From Oceanimonas pelagia (GTDB taxonomy: Bacteria > Pseudomonadota > Gammaproteobacteria > Enterobacterales > Aeromonadaceae): a stretch of 64,000 bases of DNA. Shown here piece by piece: positions 25,983 to 41,503 of the stretch. Under the pieces are notes generated by a model. The model did not search any database and was not told where the DNA came from. It saw nothing but the letters and a program-made list of their open reading frames with translations. Location of the stretch: positions 1,968,001 to 2,032,000 of the forward strand of contig NZ_CP118224.1 in the NCBI RefSeq assembly GCF_030849025.1, in the 5' to 3' direction. The position numbers were made by a program, and so were the translations under genes. How positions within the stretch are numbered: the first letter of the stretch is position 1; every line of letters starts with the position of its first letter.

Positions 25983-27191
25983 TCATTTTTGCTGATCGGG
26001 CACCACCTGCACGGGCCGGGCGGCAAACCAGCCACAGCCCAGCTGCCACAGTTGCAGCACCATCAACAGCAGCAGGGCGCCCTGCCAGGCGTCTTGCCAG
26101 TCCCGCAGCAGGCCCAGGGCCGCCGGCCCCGCCGCTGCCAGCAGGTAGCCCACGCTCTGGGCCATGGCCGACAGCGCCGTGGCCTGGGCGGTATTGCTGG
26201 CCCGCAGCACAAAAAACGACAGCGCCAGGCTGAGGGCACCGCCACAGCCCACGCCAATCAGGGATGCCCACAGCAGGGGGGCCGCCGCCGGCTGCCACCA
26301 TAACCCCGCCAGCCCGGCAAACGAGGCGATAAAAATGCTCACCACCAGCCGGCGCTGGCTGGCCAGGCGGGCCGCCAGAATCGGCACCAGAAAGTTGAAC
26401 GGAATGCTGACCAGGTTGATCAGCGCGGTGGCGGTGCCGGCCTCATGGGCATTCAGGCCGCTCTCCAGCAGGATCTTGGGCAGCCAGGTGGCCATGGAAT
26501 AGAAATAAAACGACTGCAGTCCCATGTAAAAGGTAATGGCCCAGGCCAGCCGGTCGCGCCACAGGCTCACCCTGACCGGGTTGGCCGGGCGTCCGACCCC
26601 CTTCACCCTGAGCATGGGCAGCCAGAACAGCACGCACAGCAGCGGCAATACCGCCCACAGGGCCACCGGGTAATGCCAGTGGCCAAAGTGCTCCTGCAGC
26701 GGCACCGCCAGGTATACCCCCAGGCCCGCGCCGGTGCTCAGGGTCACCGAGTAGAGTCCGGTCATCAGCCCCACCCGGCGGGGAAAAAACGCCTTCACCA
26801 GCCCGGGGATCAGCACGTTGAGCAGGGCAATGGCCGCCCCCAGCAACAGCGTGCCCAGCAGCACCAGAGCGTAGTCGCCGGCCAGCCGCAACAGCACGCC
26901 GAAACTTATTACCAGCAATCCGGCAATGGCCAGCACCTGGGGCGACCAGCGCCGGGACAGCGCCGGCACGCACAGGGAAAGAATGCCAAAGCAGAGCAAG
27001 GGCAGTGTGGTCAGCAGGCTGAAGGCGCTGGCGCTGATGGCCAGGCTGGCGCGGATCTGTTCCACCAGGGGTCCCACCACTACAATGCCACCGCGCAGAT
27101 TGGCCGCGGCCAGCAGCAGGGCCATCACCGCCAGGGCAGCGACCAGGGGGCGGCCGTTAAAGGGGTCTTCCGGTGCGGAGTCTGTGCTCAT
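25983..27191 (-). CDS. MFS transporter, CynX/NimT type
   Basis: A 402-residue twelve-helix major facilitator protein. The N-terminal helix AANLRGGIVVVGPLVEQIRASL is the hallmark of the CynX/NimT (cyanate/nitroimidazole transporter-like) branch. FYSMATWLPKILLESGLNAHEAGTATALINL marks the start of the second half. No cynS or nitroreductase gene is directly adjacent, so the substrate is not predictable. Start ATG at 27191 (MSTDSAPEDPFNG). Confidence 0.86.
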   Translation of the reverse strand: MSTDSAPEDPFNGRPLVAALAVMALLLAAANLRGGIVVVGPLVEQIRASLAISASAFSLLTTLPLLCFGILSLCVPALSRRWSPQVLAIAGLLVISFGVLLRLAGDYALVLLGTLLLGAAIALLNVLIPGLVKAFFPRRVGLMTGLYSVTLSTGAGLGVYLAVPLQEHFGHWHYPVALWAVLPLLCVLFWLPMLRVKGVGRPANPVRVSLWRDRLAWAITFYMGLQSFYFYSMATWLPKILLESGLNAHEAGTATALINLVSIPFNFLVPILAARLASQRRLVVSIFIASFAGLAGLWWQPAAAPLLWASLIGVGCGGALSLALSFFVLRASNTAQATALSAMAQSVGYLLAAAGPAALGLLRDWQDAWQGALLLLMVLQLWQLGCGWFAARPVQVVPDQQK

Positions 27192-27356
27192 TGTTGTTAT
27201 ACCTTGTTGACGTAAACGGCGGGAAAGCGGTTCATGTTAGGAGTGATGCCGGCCCGGCTCAAGCCATTAAAAACCCCTTTTGTGTGACCGCCCCCCTCAC
27301 GGGACAGGACTTAACGGGTTAGAATCACAAAAGAAAATCATGAAACGGAAGGGATT

Positions 27357-27947
27357 ATGCTGGATCCGAAAGACATTACCGCCGTTATTCTGGCCGGGGG
27401 CCGGGGGCTGCGCATGCAGGGGGCCGACAAGGGTCTGCTGCCATTGTGGGGCCGGCCGCTGGTCAGCCATGTGCTGGAGCGGCTCTCTCCTCAGGTGGGG
27501 CAGGTGCTGATCAATGCCAACCGCAATCTGGAGCACTACCGGGAGCTGGCCACCGTGATCCCCGACGACGGTTACCAGTTTGCCGGGCCGCTGGCCGGGT
27601 TTGAGGCCGGACTCACTCACGCCCCCAGCGAATGGGTACTGTTCGTGCCCTGCGACAGCCCGCTGGTACCCGCCGATCTGGCCGCACGGCTGTGCGCCTC
27701 GGTGCACCGCCACGACCAGATTGCCGTGGTGGACGATGGCACTCAGCTGCATGCCGCCACCGCCCTGATTCACCAGTCGCTGCTGCCGTCCCTGTGCAAT
27801 TACCTGGACGGCGGCGATCGCAAACTGCAACTGTGGTATGAACGCCACCAGCTGGTGCCGGTGGATTTCAGCGATCAGGCCGAAGCCTTTTATAACCTGA
27901 ATACCCCCGAGGCGCTGGTAGCGCTGGAAGGGCGGGGCGAAACCTAA
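27357..27947 (+). CDS. mobA: Molybdenum cofactor guanylyltransferase MobA
   Basis: A 196-residue enzyme that joins GMP to molybdopterin to give the bis-MGD cofactor. The nucleotide-binding signature LAGGRGLRMQGADKGLLP lies at residues 12-29, with the conserved K25. INANRNLEHY, the GPLAGFEAGL loop and VPCDSPLVP follow. Length matches E. coli MobA (194). No mobB follows. It is flanked by the divergent MFS gene and the convergent nitroreductase gene. Confidence 0.95.
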   Translation: MLDPKDITAVILAGGRGLRMQGADKGLLPLWGRPLVSHVLERLSPQVGQVLINANRNLEHYRELATVIPDDGYQFAGPLAGFEAGLTHAPSEWVLFVPCDSPLVPADLAARLCASVHRHDQIAVVDDGTQLHAATALIHQSLLPSLCNYLDGGDRKLQLWYERHQLVPVDFSDQAEAFYNLNTPEALVALEGRGET

Positions 27948-27990
27948 AAAAGGGGCGGAGACATTAACAATGACTCCGCCCTCCTTTCTT
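27948..27990 (-). terminator. Rho-independent terminator after the YdjA-type nitroreductase gene
   Basis: On the minus strand GGGCGGAG pairs with CTCCGCCC and is followed by CTTTTTT. The T-run favours the minus strand, but mobA ends at the same hairpin. Confidence 0.75.
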
Positions 27991-27992
27991 GC

Positions 27993-28547
27993 TTAACGGC
28001 CGAAGTAACGCACAAACTGCGCCGGATCCCGCTCGGGCAGCTTGCGCACCGCCACCTCCGGCGTGCCCAGATACAAAAAGCCGACAATCTGATCCTGCTC
28101 TTCCAGCCCCAAATCCCGGTGCACACCCCTGTCAAAGGCAAACCAGCCGGTACGCCAGATGCCGTTGAACCCCATGCTCTGGGCCGCCATCTGCATGGCC
28201 ATGAGAGCACAGCCGGCAGACAGCTCCTGCTCCAGACGCGGCACCTTGTCGTGCTCCTTCACCTTGGCCACCACGGTAATCACCATGGGCGCGCGCAACG
28301 GCGCATTGCGGGCCTTGTCGATGGCGTCCTCACTTTCCCCCTGCACCTCGGCGGCGGCGGCCAGCACATCCCCCAGGGCCCGGCGCTGCTCGCCTTCAAA
28401 CACGATAAATTCCCAGGGCGTGAGAGCGGCATGATCCGGTGCGCGCAGGGCGGCGCGGAACAGAGTGTCCAGCTGCTCGCCGGCGGGGGCCGGCGCCACC
28501 AGGCGGGGGTTGGAGTGGCGGTTCAGTAACAGTTCCAGTGCGTCCAT
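27993..28547 (-). CDS. NAD(P)H nitroreductase, YdjA family
   Basis: A 184-residue minimal nitroreductase. FMN-contacting motifs are the N-terminal LLNRHSNPRLVAPAP, RAALRAPDHAALTPWEFIVFEG and the C-terminal MAMQMAAQSMGFNGIWRTG and FLYLGTPEVAVRKLPERDP. It matches E. coli YdjA (183 residues), the smallest family member; YdjA is a dimer that binds FMN, and its physiological substrate is unknown. AGGAGT lies upstream of the ATG at 28547. Confidence 0.92.
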   Translation of the reverse strand: MDALELLLNRHSNPRLVAPAPAGEQLDTLFRAALRAPDHAALTPWEFIVFEGEQRRALGDVLAAAAEVQGESEDAIDKARNAPLRAPMVITVVAKVKEHDKVPRLEQELSAGCALMAMQMAAQSMGFNGIWRTGWFAFDRGVHRDLGLEEQDQIVGFLYLGTPEVAVRKLPERDPAQFVRYFGR

Positions 28548-28609
28548 CTATTTACTCCTGTTTTGAGACCGCGTTACCTTACCAGCCCGGGCCTGAGGCA
28601 TAAAGCCTT

Positions 28610-30649
<2,040 letters not shown>

Positions 30650-30799
30650 TCAGGCTAGTGGATGGCCGGGTATTTTTCAAACAGGCGTTTTACTCCGCTT
30701 TTCCGTGAAACACGCAGCAGTTGCCGGGGCCATGCATGGAAATGTTCATGGCGCCACGTCATAATGGACTGATTCGACCCTCTTTTTTAAGGCGTTGCT

Positions 30800-32635
30800 A
30801 TGTGGTCTGCCATCAAGTGGTTGTTTCGCACCCTGGGCCGGGTGCTGAGCGTACTGCGCACCCTGCTCATCAATCTGTTCTTTCTGTTGGGGCTGCTGTC
30901 CGTTTTCATTATTTTCTTCAGCGAGAAGGAAGCCCCCACCCTGCCGTCCAGCGCCGCCCTCACCCTGGACATTAATGGCCCGGTACTGGAGCAGGATGCC
31001 CAGGCCAGCCCCCGCCGCCTGCTGAACCGGTGGCTGGCGGGCGACGAGGCGCCGCCCGCCCTCACTCTGGGACAAATCAAGCAGGCCCTGGCCCTGGCCC
31101 GCAACGATGACCGCATCAAGGCGGTGGTGCTCAAACTGCAGAACATGAGCGAGTCGAGCCTGACCCGGCTGGATGAAATCGGTGCCGCCCTGGAGAGCTT
31201 CAAGACCTCGGGCAAGCCGGTGTATGCCATTGGCGATTACTATACCCAGGGGCAGTATTACCTGGCGGCCCACGCCGACGAGATCTGGCTGAACCCCGCC
31301 GGCGCCGTGACCATTCAGGGGCTGGGCGTGTACCGGCTGCACTACAAGTCGGCCTTTGAGCGTTTTGACATTACCCCCCATGTGTTCCGGGTGGGCACCT
31401 ACAAGTCGTTTGTGGAGCCCTACCTGCGCGACGACATGTCGGCGGAAAGCCGGGAAGACGCCCTGCGCTGGCTGGGCCAGCTGTGGCGCCACTATCAGGA
31501 CAATGTCAGCACCCTGCGCAACATTCCCGCCGATCACATCAGCCCGGGCAAGGAGCTGCTGCTGAGCCGGTTTCGCGCCGTGGGCGGTGATCCGGCCAAA
31601 TATGCCCTGGAGCAGGGGCTGGTGGACAAGCTCGCCACCCGACACGACATGCTGCGCCATGTGGGCCAACTGGCGGGCTGGGATCACCAGGCCGGCAGCT
31701 ACCAAAGCCTGAGCGTCAGCCGCTACCTGGCCCATCACCCCGATGAGAAAAGCACCGCCCCGGCGGTGGGGCTGATTACCGCCAGCGGTGCCATCATGAG
31801 CGGCGAACCCGGGCCCAATACCATCAGCGACGAGCAGCTCTCACGGCTCATCGATCAGGCCCGGCGCGACAACGACATCAATGCCCTGGTGCTGCGCATC
31901 GACAGCCCCGGCGGCAGCGCCTTTGCCGCCGAGCAGATCCGCGCCGCCCTGCTGCGCTTCAAGGAAAGCGGCAAGCCGCTGGTGGTATCCATGGGCAGCA
32001 CCGCCGCCTCGGGGGGGTACTGGATTGCCGCCGATGCCAACAAGATCTACGCCGCCCCCACCACCCTCACCGGCTCCATCGGCGTGTTCGGCCTGTTTCT
32101 CACCTTTGAAGACGCCCTGGCCAAACTCGGCCTGAATACCGACGGCGTGGGCACCACCGATTTTGTCGGCGCCGGCCTCACCACCGGCCTGCCCAAACAC
32201 GCGCAGGAGCTGATTCAGTTGGGGGTCGAGCACACCTATGACCGCTTCGTCACCCTGGTGGCCGAAGGCCGGGCACTGGAGCCGAGGCAGGTGGAAGCGG
32301 CCGCCCAGGGGCACGTGTGGACCGGCACCGATGCCCAGGCGCTGGGACTGGTGGACGAGCTCGGCTATCTGGACGACGCCCTGGCCGGCGCCGCCGAGCT
32401 GGCCGGCCTGCCCGAATACCGGGTGAAAAAAATACAGCTGCCCCGCTCGCCCAGGGAGCTGCTGATGGAGCAGTTGCTGGACACCAATCTCGACGCTGCC
32501 GCCCTGCTGCAGTCGGCCCTGCCCGAGGCCTTGCGCCCGGCCGGCGCGCAGCTGGGCCAGGAGCTGAATACCCTGTCCCGTTTTAACGACATTCGCGGCC
32601 AGTATGTGCTGTGCGTGGAATGCCAGGAGTTCTGA
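30800..32635 (+). CDS. sppA: Signal peptide peptidase SppA, 67-kDa type
   Basis: A 611-residue double-domain SppA. One transmembrane anchor (about residues 19-43, LRTLLINLFFLLGLLSVFIIFF) is followed by two S49 repeats. The catalytic dyad is visible: Lys202 in VGTYKSFVEPY in the first repeat and Ser404 in STAASGGYWIA in the second. The enzyme tetramer cuts leftover signal peptides in the inner membrane, facing the periplasm. ansA starts directly after the stop, the same pair as in E. coli. Confidence 0.95.
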   Translation: MWSAIKWLFRTLGRVLSVLRTLLINLFFLLGLLSVFIIFFSEKEAPTLPSSAALTLDINGPVLEQDAQASPRRLLNRWLAGDEAPPALTLGQIKQALALARNDDRIKAVVLKLQNMSESSLTRLDEIGAALESFKTSGKPVYAIGDYYTQGQYYLAAHADEIWLNPAGAVTIQGLGVYRLHYKSAFERFDITPHVFRVGTYKSFVEPYLRDDMSAESREDALRWLGQLWRHYQDNVSTLRNIPADHISPGKELLLSRFRAVGGDPAKYALEQGLVDKLATRHDMLRHVGQLAGWDHQAGSYQSLSVSRYLAHHPDEKSTAPAVGLITASGAIMSGEPGPNTISDEQLSRLIDQARRDNDINALVLRIDSPGGSAFAAEQIRAALLRFKESGKPLVVSMGSTAASGGYWIAADANKIYAAPTTLTGSIGVFGLFLTFEDALAKLGLNTDGVGTTDFVGAGLTTGLPKHAQELIQLGVEHTYDRFVTLVAEGRALEPRQVEAAAQGHVWTGTDAQALGLVDELGYLDDALAGAAELAGLPEYRVKKIQLPRSPRELLMEQLLDTNLDAAALLQSALPEALRPAGAQLGQELNTLSRFNDIRGQYVLCVECQEF

Positions 32636-33655
32636 ATGAACCGCAAGAAAATCTACATCGCCTACACCGGCGGCACCATCGGCATGCAGAAGTCCGCCAA
32701 GGGCTATATTCCCCTGGCGGGCTTTATGACCGACAGTCTGGCCGCCACCCCGGAGCTGCATCGTCCGGAAATGCCCGCCTACCACATCAGCGAATACGAG
32801 CCCTTAATCGACTCGTCGGACATGACCCCCGCCGACTGGCAGCGCATTGCCGACGATATTCGCGCCCACTACGATCAGTACGACGGCTTTGTGGTACTGC
32901 ACGGCACCGACACCATGGCCTTTACCGCCTCGGCGTTGTCGTTCATGCTCGAAGATCTGGACAAGCCGGTGATCGTCACCGGCTCCCAGATCCCGCTGGT
33001 GGAGCTGCGCTCCGACGGCCGCACCAACCTGCTCAACGCCCTCTATATCGCCGCCGAGTACCCCATTCACGAGGTGGGACTGTTTTTCAATAACCGGCTC
33101 TATCGGGGCAACCGGGCCAGCAAGGTGCATGCCGACGGCTTCAACGCCTTTGACTCCCCCAATTTTCCACCCCTGCTCAACGCCGGCATCCATATCAGCC
33201 TTGAAAGCGGCACCCTCAGCCAGACCAGTGGCAAGCCGCTGACGGTCAGCCCCATCACCCCCCAGCCCATCGGCGTGGTCACCCTCTACCCCGGGATCAG
33301 CGCCGAGGTGATCGCCAACCTGCTGCGCCAGCCGGTCAAGGCCCTGCTGCTGCTGTCTTACGGCGTGGGCAATGCGCCCCAGAACGAGGCCATGCTCGGC
33401 CTGCTGACCGAGGCCTCGGCCCGGGGCGTGGTCATCGTCAACCTGACCCAGTGCCTGCGGGGCTCGGTAAACATGGAAGGCTACGCCACCGGCAAGGCGC
33501 TGGCCGATGCCGGGGTGATCTCGGGCTATGACATGACCACGGAAGCGGCCCTGACCAAGCTGCACTACCTGCTGAGCAAGGGCCTGCCCCCCGAGCAGAT
33601 CAGAACGCTGATGGGGCAAAGCCTGCGGGGCGAACTGACCCGGCCGGCAAGCTAA
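32636..33655 (+). CDS. ansA: Cytoplasmic L-asparaginase I AnsA
   Basis: A 339-residue type I asparaginase. The two catalytic threonines are in IAYTGGTIGM (near residue 14) and in the second motif DGFVVLHGTDTMAFTASALSFM (near residue 91). There is no signal peptide, as expected for the cytoplasmic low-affinity enzyme, and length equals E. coli AnsA (338). It begins with no gap after sppA, so the two form an operon that ends at the terminator at 33667. Confidence 0.95.
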   Translation: MNRKKIYIAYTGGTIGMQKSAKGYIPLAGFMTDSLAATPELHRPEMPAYHISEYEPLIDSSDMTPADWQRIADDIRAHYDQYDGFVVLHGTDTMAFTASALSFMLEDLDKPVIVTGSQIPLVELRSDGRTNLLNALYIAAEYPIHEVGLFFNNRLYRGNRASKVHADGFNAFDSPNFPPLLNAGIHISLESGTLSQTSGKPLTVSPITPQPIGVVTLYPGISAEVIANLLRQPVKALLLLSYGVGNAPQNEAMLGLLTEASARGVVIVNLTQCLRGSVNMEGYATGKALADAGVISGYDMTTEAALTKLHYLLSKGLPPEQIRTLMGQSLRGELTRPAS

Positions 33656-33666
33656 ACCACAGATAC

Positions 33667-33693
33667 AAAAAAACCCGCCGAGGCGGGTTTTTT
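33667..33693. terminator. Bidirectional terminator between ansA and the cold-shock gene
   Basis: AAAAAACCCGCC pairs with GGCGGGTTTTTT around a two-base turn. Both converging genes stop within 30 bases of it. Confidence 0.92.
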
Positions 33694-33717
33694 ACGAATA
33701 TCGACGAGAGCGGTCGA

Positions 33718-33921
33718 TCAGAGCACCTTGATCTCGGATGCCTGCGGACCCTTGGCGCCCTGAGTGGCGGTGTAGGATACCTGCTGACCTTCGCTCAGGG
33801 TTTTGAAGCCGTCGCCAACAATCGCGGAGAAGTGGGCAAACAGATCCTTGCCGCCGTCAGCCGGAGTGATGAAGCCAAAACCTTTTTCTTCGTTGAACCA
33901 TTTTACAGTGCCAGTAGCCAT
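33718..33921 (-). CDS. Cold-shock protein, CspA family
   Basis: A 67-residue OB-fold protein starting [23 protein letters not shown]1 is KGFGFI and RNP2 is DLFAHFSAI, both intact. It binds single-stranded RNA/DNA and melts mRNA structure. AAAAAGG lies before the ATG. The long leader (see 33922-34094) is a hallmark of cold-inducible csp genes, so it is likely one of the regulated paralogues rather than a constitutive CspD-type. Confidence 0.95.
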   Translation of the reverse strand: MATGTVKWFNEEKGFGFITPADGGKDLFAHFSAIVGDGFKTLSEGQQVSYTATQGAKGPQASEIKVL

Positions 33922-34094
33922 GTGTACTTACCTTTTTAAACATATGAATGAGCAAATGCTCGAAGACGCAATAAATATCAAATAAGGGAAGCCTGGAGAC
34001 TGAAGAACCGAAAGGGACCAACAATGTACTGATGCTGCACTGACTTGAGAATCTTGCTGAGGTGCACTCTACGGCAGTACGGGGGGCGCGTCAA
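33922..34094 (-). promoter_or_regulatory. Promoter and long 5' leader of the cold-shock gene
   Basis: On the minus strand TTGACG (34094-34089) and TAGAGT (34071-34066) are 17 bp apart, a good sigma-70 promoter. Initiation near 34059 would give a leader of about 138 nt before the ATG. CspA-type genes have similarly long leaders that switch structure with temperature. I did not find an exact E. coli cold-box sequence. Confidence 0.65.
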
Positions 34095-34134
34095 ACACTA
34101 TCGGCAAAAAAACAGAACATTTTTTATACAGCAC

Positions 34135-34160
34135 TAAAAAGGCACCCTAAGGTGCCTTTT
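34135..34160 (-). terminator. Rho-independent terminator of carAB
   Basis: On the minus strand AAAAGGCACC pairs with GGTGCCTTTTT around a four-base loop, 22 bases after the carB stop. Confidence 0.9.
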
Positions 34161-34181
34161 GAATCTATCTGTATCGAGAGC

Positions 34182-37409
<3,228 letters not shown>

Positions 37410-37425
37410 GACTCTACCCTACTCC

Positions 37426-38562
37426 TTATGCGCGGTACTTCTGGATCAGTTCGATGAAATGGTCAAACAGCGGGGCTGCGTCGTGCGGACCCGGGCTCGC
37501 CTCGGGGTGCCCCTGGAAGGAGAACGCCGGCTTGTCGGTGCGGTGCATGCCCTGCAGGGTGCCGTCGAACAGCGACACATGGGTAGCGCGCAGGGTGTCG
37601 GGCAGGGTGTCGCCGTCCACCGCGAAACCGTGGTTCTGGGAAGTGATCATCACCACATTGCGGTCCAGATCCTTCACCGGGTGGTTGGCACCGTGGTGGC
37701 CGTGGCCCATTTTCACGGTCTTGGCACCGCTGGCCAGGCCCAGCAGCTGGTGACCCAGGCAGATACCGAACACCGGAATGTCGGTTTCCAGGAAGGTCTT
37801 GATGGCCTCGATGGCGTAGTCGCAGGGCTCGGGGTCGCCGGGGCCGTTGGACAGGAAAATACCGTCCGGGTTCATCGCCAGCACCTCGGCGGCCGGGGTC
37901 TGAGCCGGCACCACGGTCAGGCGGCAGCCGCGATCCACCAGCATGCGCAGAATGTTGCGCTTGGCGCCGAAGTCATAGGCCACCACATGGTAGGGCAGTT
38001 CGGCATCGGTGGGCTGGCTGTGGCCCTGCCCCAGTTGCCAGCTGCCTTCGCGCCACTCATACCGGCTGGCGGCAGACACCACCTTGGCCAGATCCATGCC
38101 CTTGAGGCCGGGAAAGCCCTTGGCCTCGGCCAGCGCCTTGGCCTCATCCAGGCCGGTTCCGGCCAGAATGCAGCCGGCCAGGGAGCCCTTTTCACGCAGA
38201 ATGCGGGTCAGCTTGCGGGTATCGATATCGGCAATACCCACTATGTTGTGAGCCTTGAGATAGTCGGACAGGGTACGCTGATTGCGGAAGTTGGAGGCAA
38301 TCAGCGGAAGATCTCGAATGATCAGCCCCTGAGCGTGAACCCGGTCGGATTCTTCATCTTCGGCGTTAGTGCCGGTATTGCCTATATGAGGATAAGTGAG
38401 CGTGACGATCTGGCGGGCATAGGATGGATCGGTAAGGATTTCCTGGTATCCCGTCATCGACGTGTTGAATACCACCTCACCAACGGAACAACCGTCGGCG
38501 CCAATGGCTGTACCGCGGAAGACCGAGCCATCTTCCAATACGAGCAGCGCTGAGTGATTCAA
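37426..38562 (-). CDS. carA: Carbamoyl phosphate synthase small subunit CarA
   Basis: A 378-residue glutaminase subunit. The class I amidotransferase triad is visible: the nucleophile Cys in [15 protein letters not shown] and the His/Glu pair near [22 protein letters not shown]. The N-terminus aligns with E. coli CarA ([14 protein letters not shown]) if translation starts at TTG 38562, which has GGAGGT seven bases upstream. E. coli carA is also known for a UUG start. The upstream TTG at 38574 overlaps the Shine-Dalgarno and is less likely. Confidence 0.96.
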   Translation of the reverse strand: MNHSALLVLEDGSVFRGTAIGADGCSVGEVVFNTSMTGYQEILTDPSYARQIVTLTYPHIGNTGTNAEDEESDRVHAQGLIIRDLPLIASNFRNQRTLSDYLKAHNIVGIADIDTRKLTRILREKGSLAGCILAGTGLDEAKALAEAKGFPGLKGMDLAKVVSAASRYEWREGSWQLGQGHSQPTDAELPYHVVAYDFGAKRNILRMLVDRGCRLTVVPAQTPAAEVLAMNPDGIFLSNGPGDPEPCDYAIEAIKTFLETDIPVFGICLGHQLLGLASGAKTVKMGHGHHGANHPVKDLDRNVVMITSQNHGFAVDGDTLPDTLRATHVSLFDGTLQGMHRTDKPAFSFQGHPEASPGPHDAAPLFDHFIELIQKYRA

Positions 38563-38968
38563 GACAACCTCCAAGTTAATTCTTATAAATCAACAATTTA
38601 CCTGGCTGTCCCGAGTTACAGACAAAAAAAATTTACTGCATCTCGGCTAATACTGGGCAAATTCTGTGTATTTTATCTGTAAGCATTGTTTTCGACAAAC
38701 TTTTTTACGTTACCAAATGGCGGCTGACGAAAACTTCGGCACAGGACGCATAGGTATTCACAAAAAAAACATAAAACTCAGAGGTTAATATGGCGCGCGG
38801 CAGGACACGGCAGAAAATGCGGGCTTGAAAGTATCTTCACAGAAAGATATATAAAAAAACAAAAGTTAACCAAAAAACCTTTTATAATCAAAACGATAAT
38901 CAATAAAAAACAACAAACCCGACCGGCCATACCGCGGCCGGTCAGGCCTCATATGACTTATGCTGCGG
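38563..38968. other. AT-rich gene-free interval between carA and dapB
   Basis: About 400 bases, clearly richer in A+T than the rest of the window, with poly-A/T tracts at 38625-38632 and 38761-38769. It holds the dapB terminator on the right and must hold the carAB promoters, which point left. On the minus strand TTGTCT (near 38631) and GTAAAT (near 38607), 18 bp apart, could be one promoter. No clean ARG box or PUR box was recognised. No small gene is convincing. Confidence 0.5.
38908..38943 (-). terminator. Rho-independent terminator after dapB
   Basis: On the minus strand GACCGGCC pairs with GGCCGGTC around a seven-base loop, followed by GGGTTTGTTGTTTTTT. Confidence 0.8.
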
Positions 38969-39905
<937 letters not shown>

Positions 39906-39919
39906 CAGGCTGTTCGTCA

Positions 39920-40531
39920 TCAGGCGATTTCGAGCAGTTCAACTTCAAACACCAGGGTGGAGCACGGCGGAATGGAGCCGGCCCCCTGCTCACCGTAGGC
40001 CAGGTGATGAGGCACGTACAGCTTCCACTTGGAGCCAACCGGCATCAGTTGCAGGGCTTCAACCCAGCCCTTGATCACGCCGTTTACCGGAAACTGGGCA
40101 GGCTCACCACGCAGCACGGAGCTGTCGAACACGGAGCCGTCGGTAAAGGTGCCGTGATAGTGAACCCGTACGGTGTCGGTGGCGGCAGGCTTGGCACCTT
40201 CGCCGGCGGTCAGTACTTCGTACTGCAGGCCGGATTCGGTCTGCTGCACTTCGTCACGGGCGGCGTTGGCAGACAGGAAGGCGGCTTCCTCTTCCTTGGC
40301 CTTGGCAGACTGGGATGCCTGCTCGGCCTTCATGCGCTCGGTGATCACGCCGAAGGCGGCGTTGATGTCTTCCCGGGATACGGCAAAGTCTACCCCGTTG
40401 AGGGAGTCGGCCAGACCCTGCTGCACGGCGGCAATGTCCAGCCCTTCAAACGGCTGCTGGGCCAGCTGATCGCCGATCTGACGGCCGATGCCATAGCTGG
40501 CTTTCTGTTCTACTGTCTCGTAAGACGACAT
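39920..40531 (-). CDS. fklB: FKBP-type peptidyl-prolyl cis-trans isomerase (FklB/FKBP22-like)
   Basis: A 203-residue protein. The N-terminal dimerisation domain (about 1-90) begins ETVEQKASYGIGRQIGDQLA and ends in a long charged helix. The C-terminal FKBP domain contains VRVHYHGTFTDGSVFDSS, GVIKGWVEALQLMPVGSKW and YVPHHLAYGEQGAGSIPP. It lacks a signal peptide, so it is cytoplasmic FKBP22 rather than FkpA. AGAGGGAA precedes the ATG at 40531. Confidence 0.92.
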   Translation of the reverse strand: MSSYETVEQKASYGIGRQIGDQLAQQPFEGLDIAAVQQGLADSLNGVDFAVSREDINAAFGVITERMKAEQASQSAKAKEEEAAFLSANAARDEVQQTESGLQYEVLTAGEGAKPAATDTVRVHYHGTFTDGSVFDSSVLRGEPAQFPVNGVIKGWVEALQLMPVGSKWKLYVPHHLAYGEQGAGSIPPCSTLVFEVELLEIA

Positions 40532-40573
40532 GGAATTCCCTCTGTTTGGGTGCAAAACCCCAATGCTAACAAA

Positions 40574-41503
40574 TTATGCCTCCATGCTGAATGGCGAATC
40601 CGGCCGGGCGGCCAATAATGCCGCACCGCGCACGCCGCCGGCTCCCCCAAACACCGGTGAGCACACCGGCGCCGGAGTGATGCCCTGCATCAGATACGCG
40701 GGCAACCGCGCGGCCAGCCGGTCATACAGCCAGGGCGCTTCCCCCAGGCTGCCCCCCAGCACCAGGGCATCGGGGTCAAGCTGGGTCATCAGGGCGCCCA
40801 GCCCGGCCGCCAGCACCTCAACGTACAGTTCCAGGCAGCGCCCTGCTTCGGCTTCCCCCTGTTGCCAGGCGGCAACAATGGCCTTGCCGTCGCGCTCCGG
40901 ACCACCACAGTGGCGGTACAGCCGGGCCAGACCGGTACCGGACACATAGGCTTCCAGACAGGCGCTGCGGCCGCAGCCACAGTCAAACAGCGGCAGGTCG
41001 GGATACCGCGTCAGCAGCCCGGCGCCGATGGCGCCATGACCAAATTCACCACTGCCACCGCGCCGGCTGTTGACCAGCCGGCCGTCGTGGATCAGGGCAC
41101 CGCCCACGCCGGTGCCCAGGGTCAGTCCCAGCGCCAGCCGGCTGCCCGCGACGGCGCCGCCATGGTATTCCGACAGCAGAAAGCAGTTGGCGTCGTTGTC
41201 ACCATGCAGCGGGCGTTTCAGCCGGCGCCGCAGATCGCCCAGCAGATCCCGGCCGTGAATGGCCGGGACATTGGGCGCCAGAATGCGTTGGTCGGCATTG
41301 AGCACTCCGGGAAACCCCACTCCCACCCGCCCCTGTCCGCCCAGGCGCTGGTCGGCACTGCGCACCAGGCCGGTGACGAGCTCCAGAAAGGCGGCGTAGT
41401 CATGAGCAGGCGTGGCATGCTGGCTGGCCTCAAGGCAATGGTAGTGCTCATCGAACACCCCAAAGGCGATTTTGGTGCCGCCGATATCAACCCCGTACAG
41501 CAT
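40574..41503 (-). CDS. nagK: N-acetylglucosamine kinase NagK (ROK family)
   Basis: A 309-residue ROK kinase. The phosphate loop GVDIGGTKIAFGVFDEH, the catalytic D102-N-D104 in GDNDANCF and the zinc cluster C175-G-C177-G-R-S-A-C182-L-E (with H156 of GEFGH) are all present. It matches E. coli NagK in length and layout; that enzyme phosphorylates GlcNAc salvaged from peptidoglycan. Its ATG shares one base with the stop of the M48 lipoprotein gene (TGATG), so translation is coupled. Confidence 0.88.
   Translation of the reverse strand: MLYGVDIGGTKIAFGVFDEHYHCLEASQHATPAHDYAAFLELVTGLVRSADQRLGGQGRVGVGFPGVLNADQRILAPNVPAIHGRDLLGDLRRRLKRPLHGDNDANCFLLSEYHGGAVAGSRLALGLTLGTGVGGALIHDGRLVNSRRGGSGEFGHGAIGAGLLTRYPDLPLFDCGCGRSACLEAYVSGTGLARLYRHCGGPERDGKAIVAAWQQGEAEAGRCLELYVEVLAAGLGALMTQLDPDALVLGGSLGEAPWLYDRLAARLPAYLMQGITPAPVCSPVFGGAGGVRGAALLAARPDSPFSMEA

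Noticed and set aside
38563-38700. ARG boxes upstream of carA
   Set aside because: TTGATTTATAAGAATTAA resembles one half only; agreement with the TGAAT-N4-ATTCA consensus is too poor to annotate.
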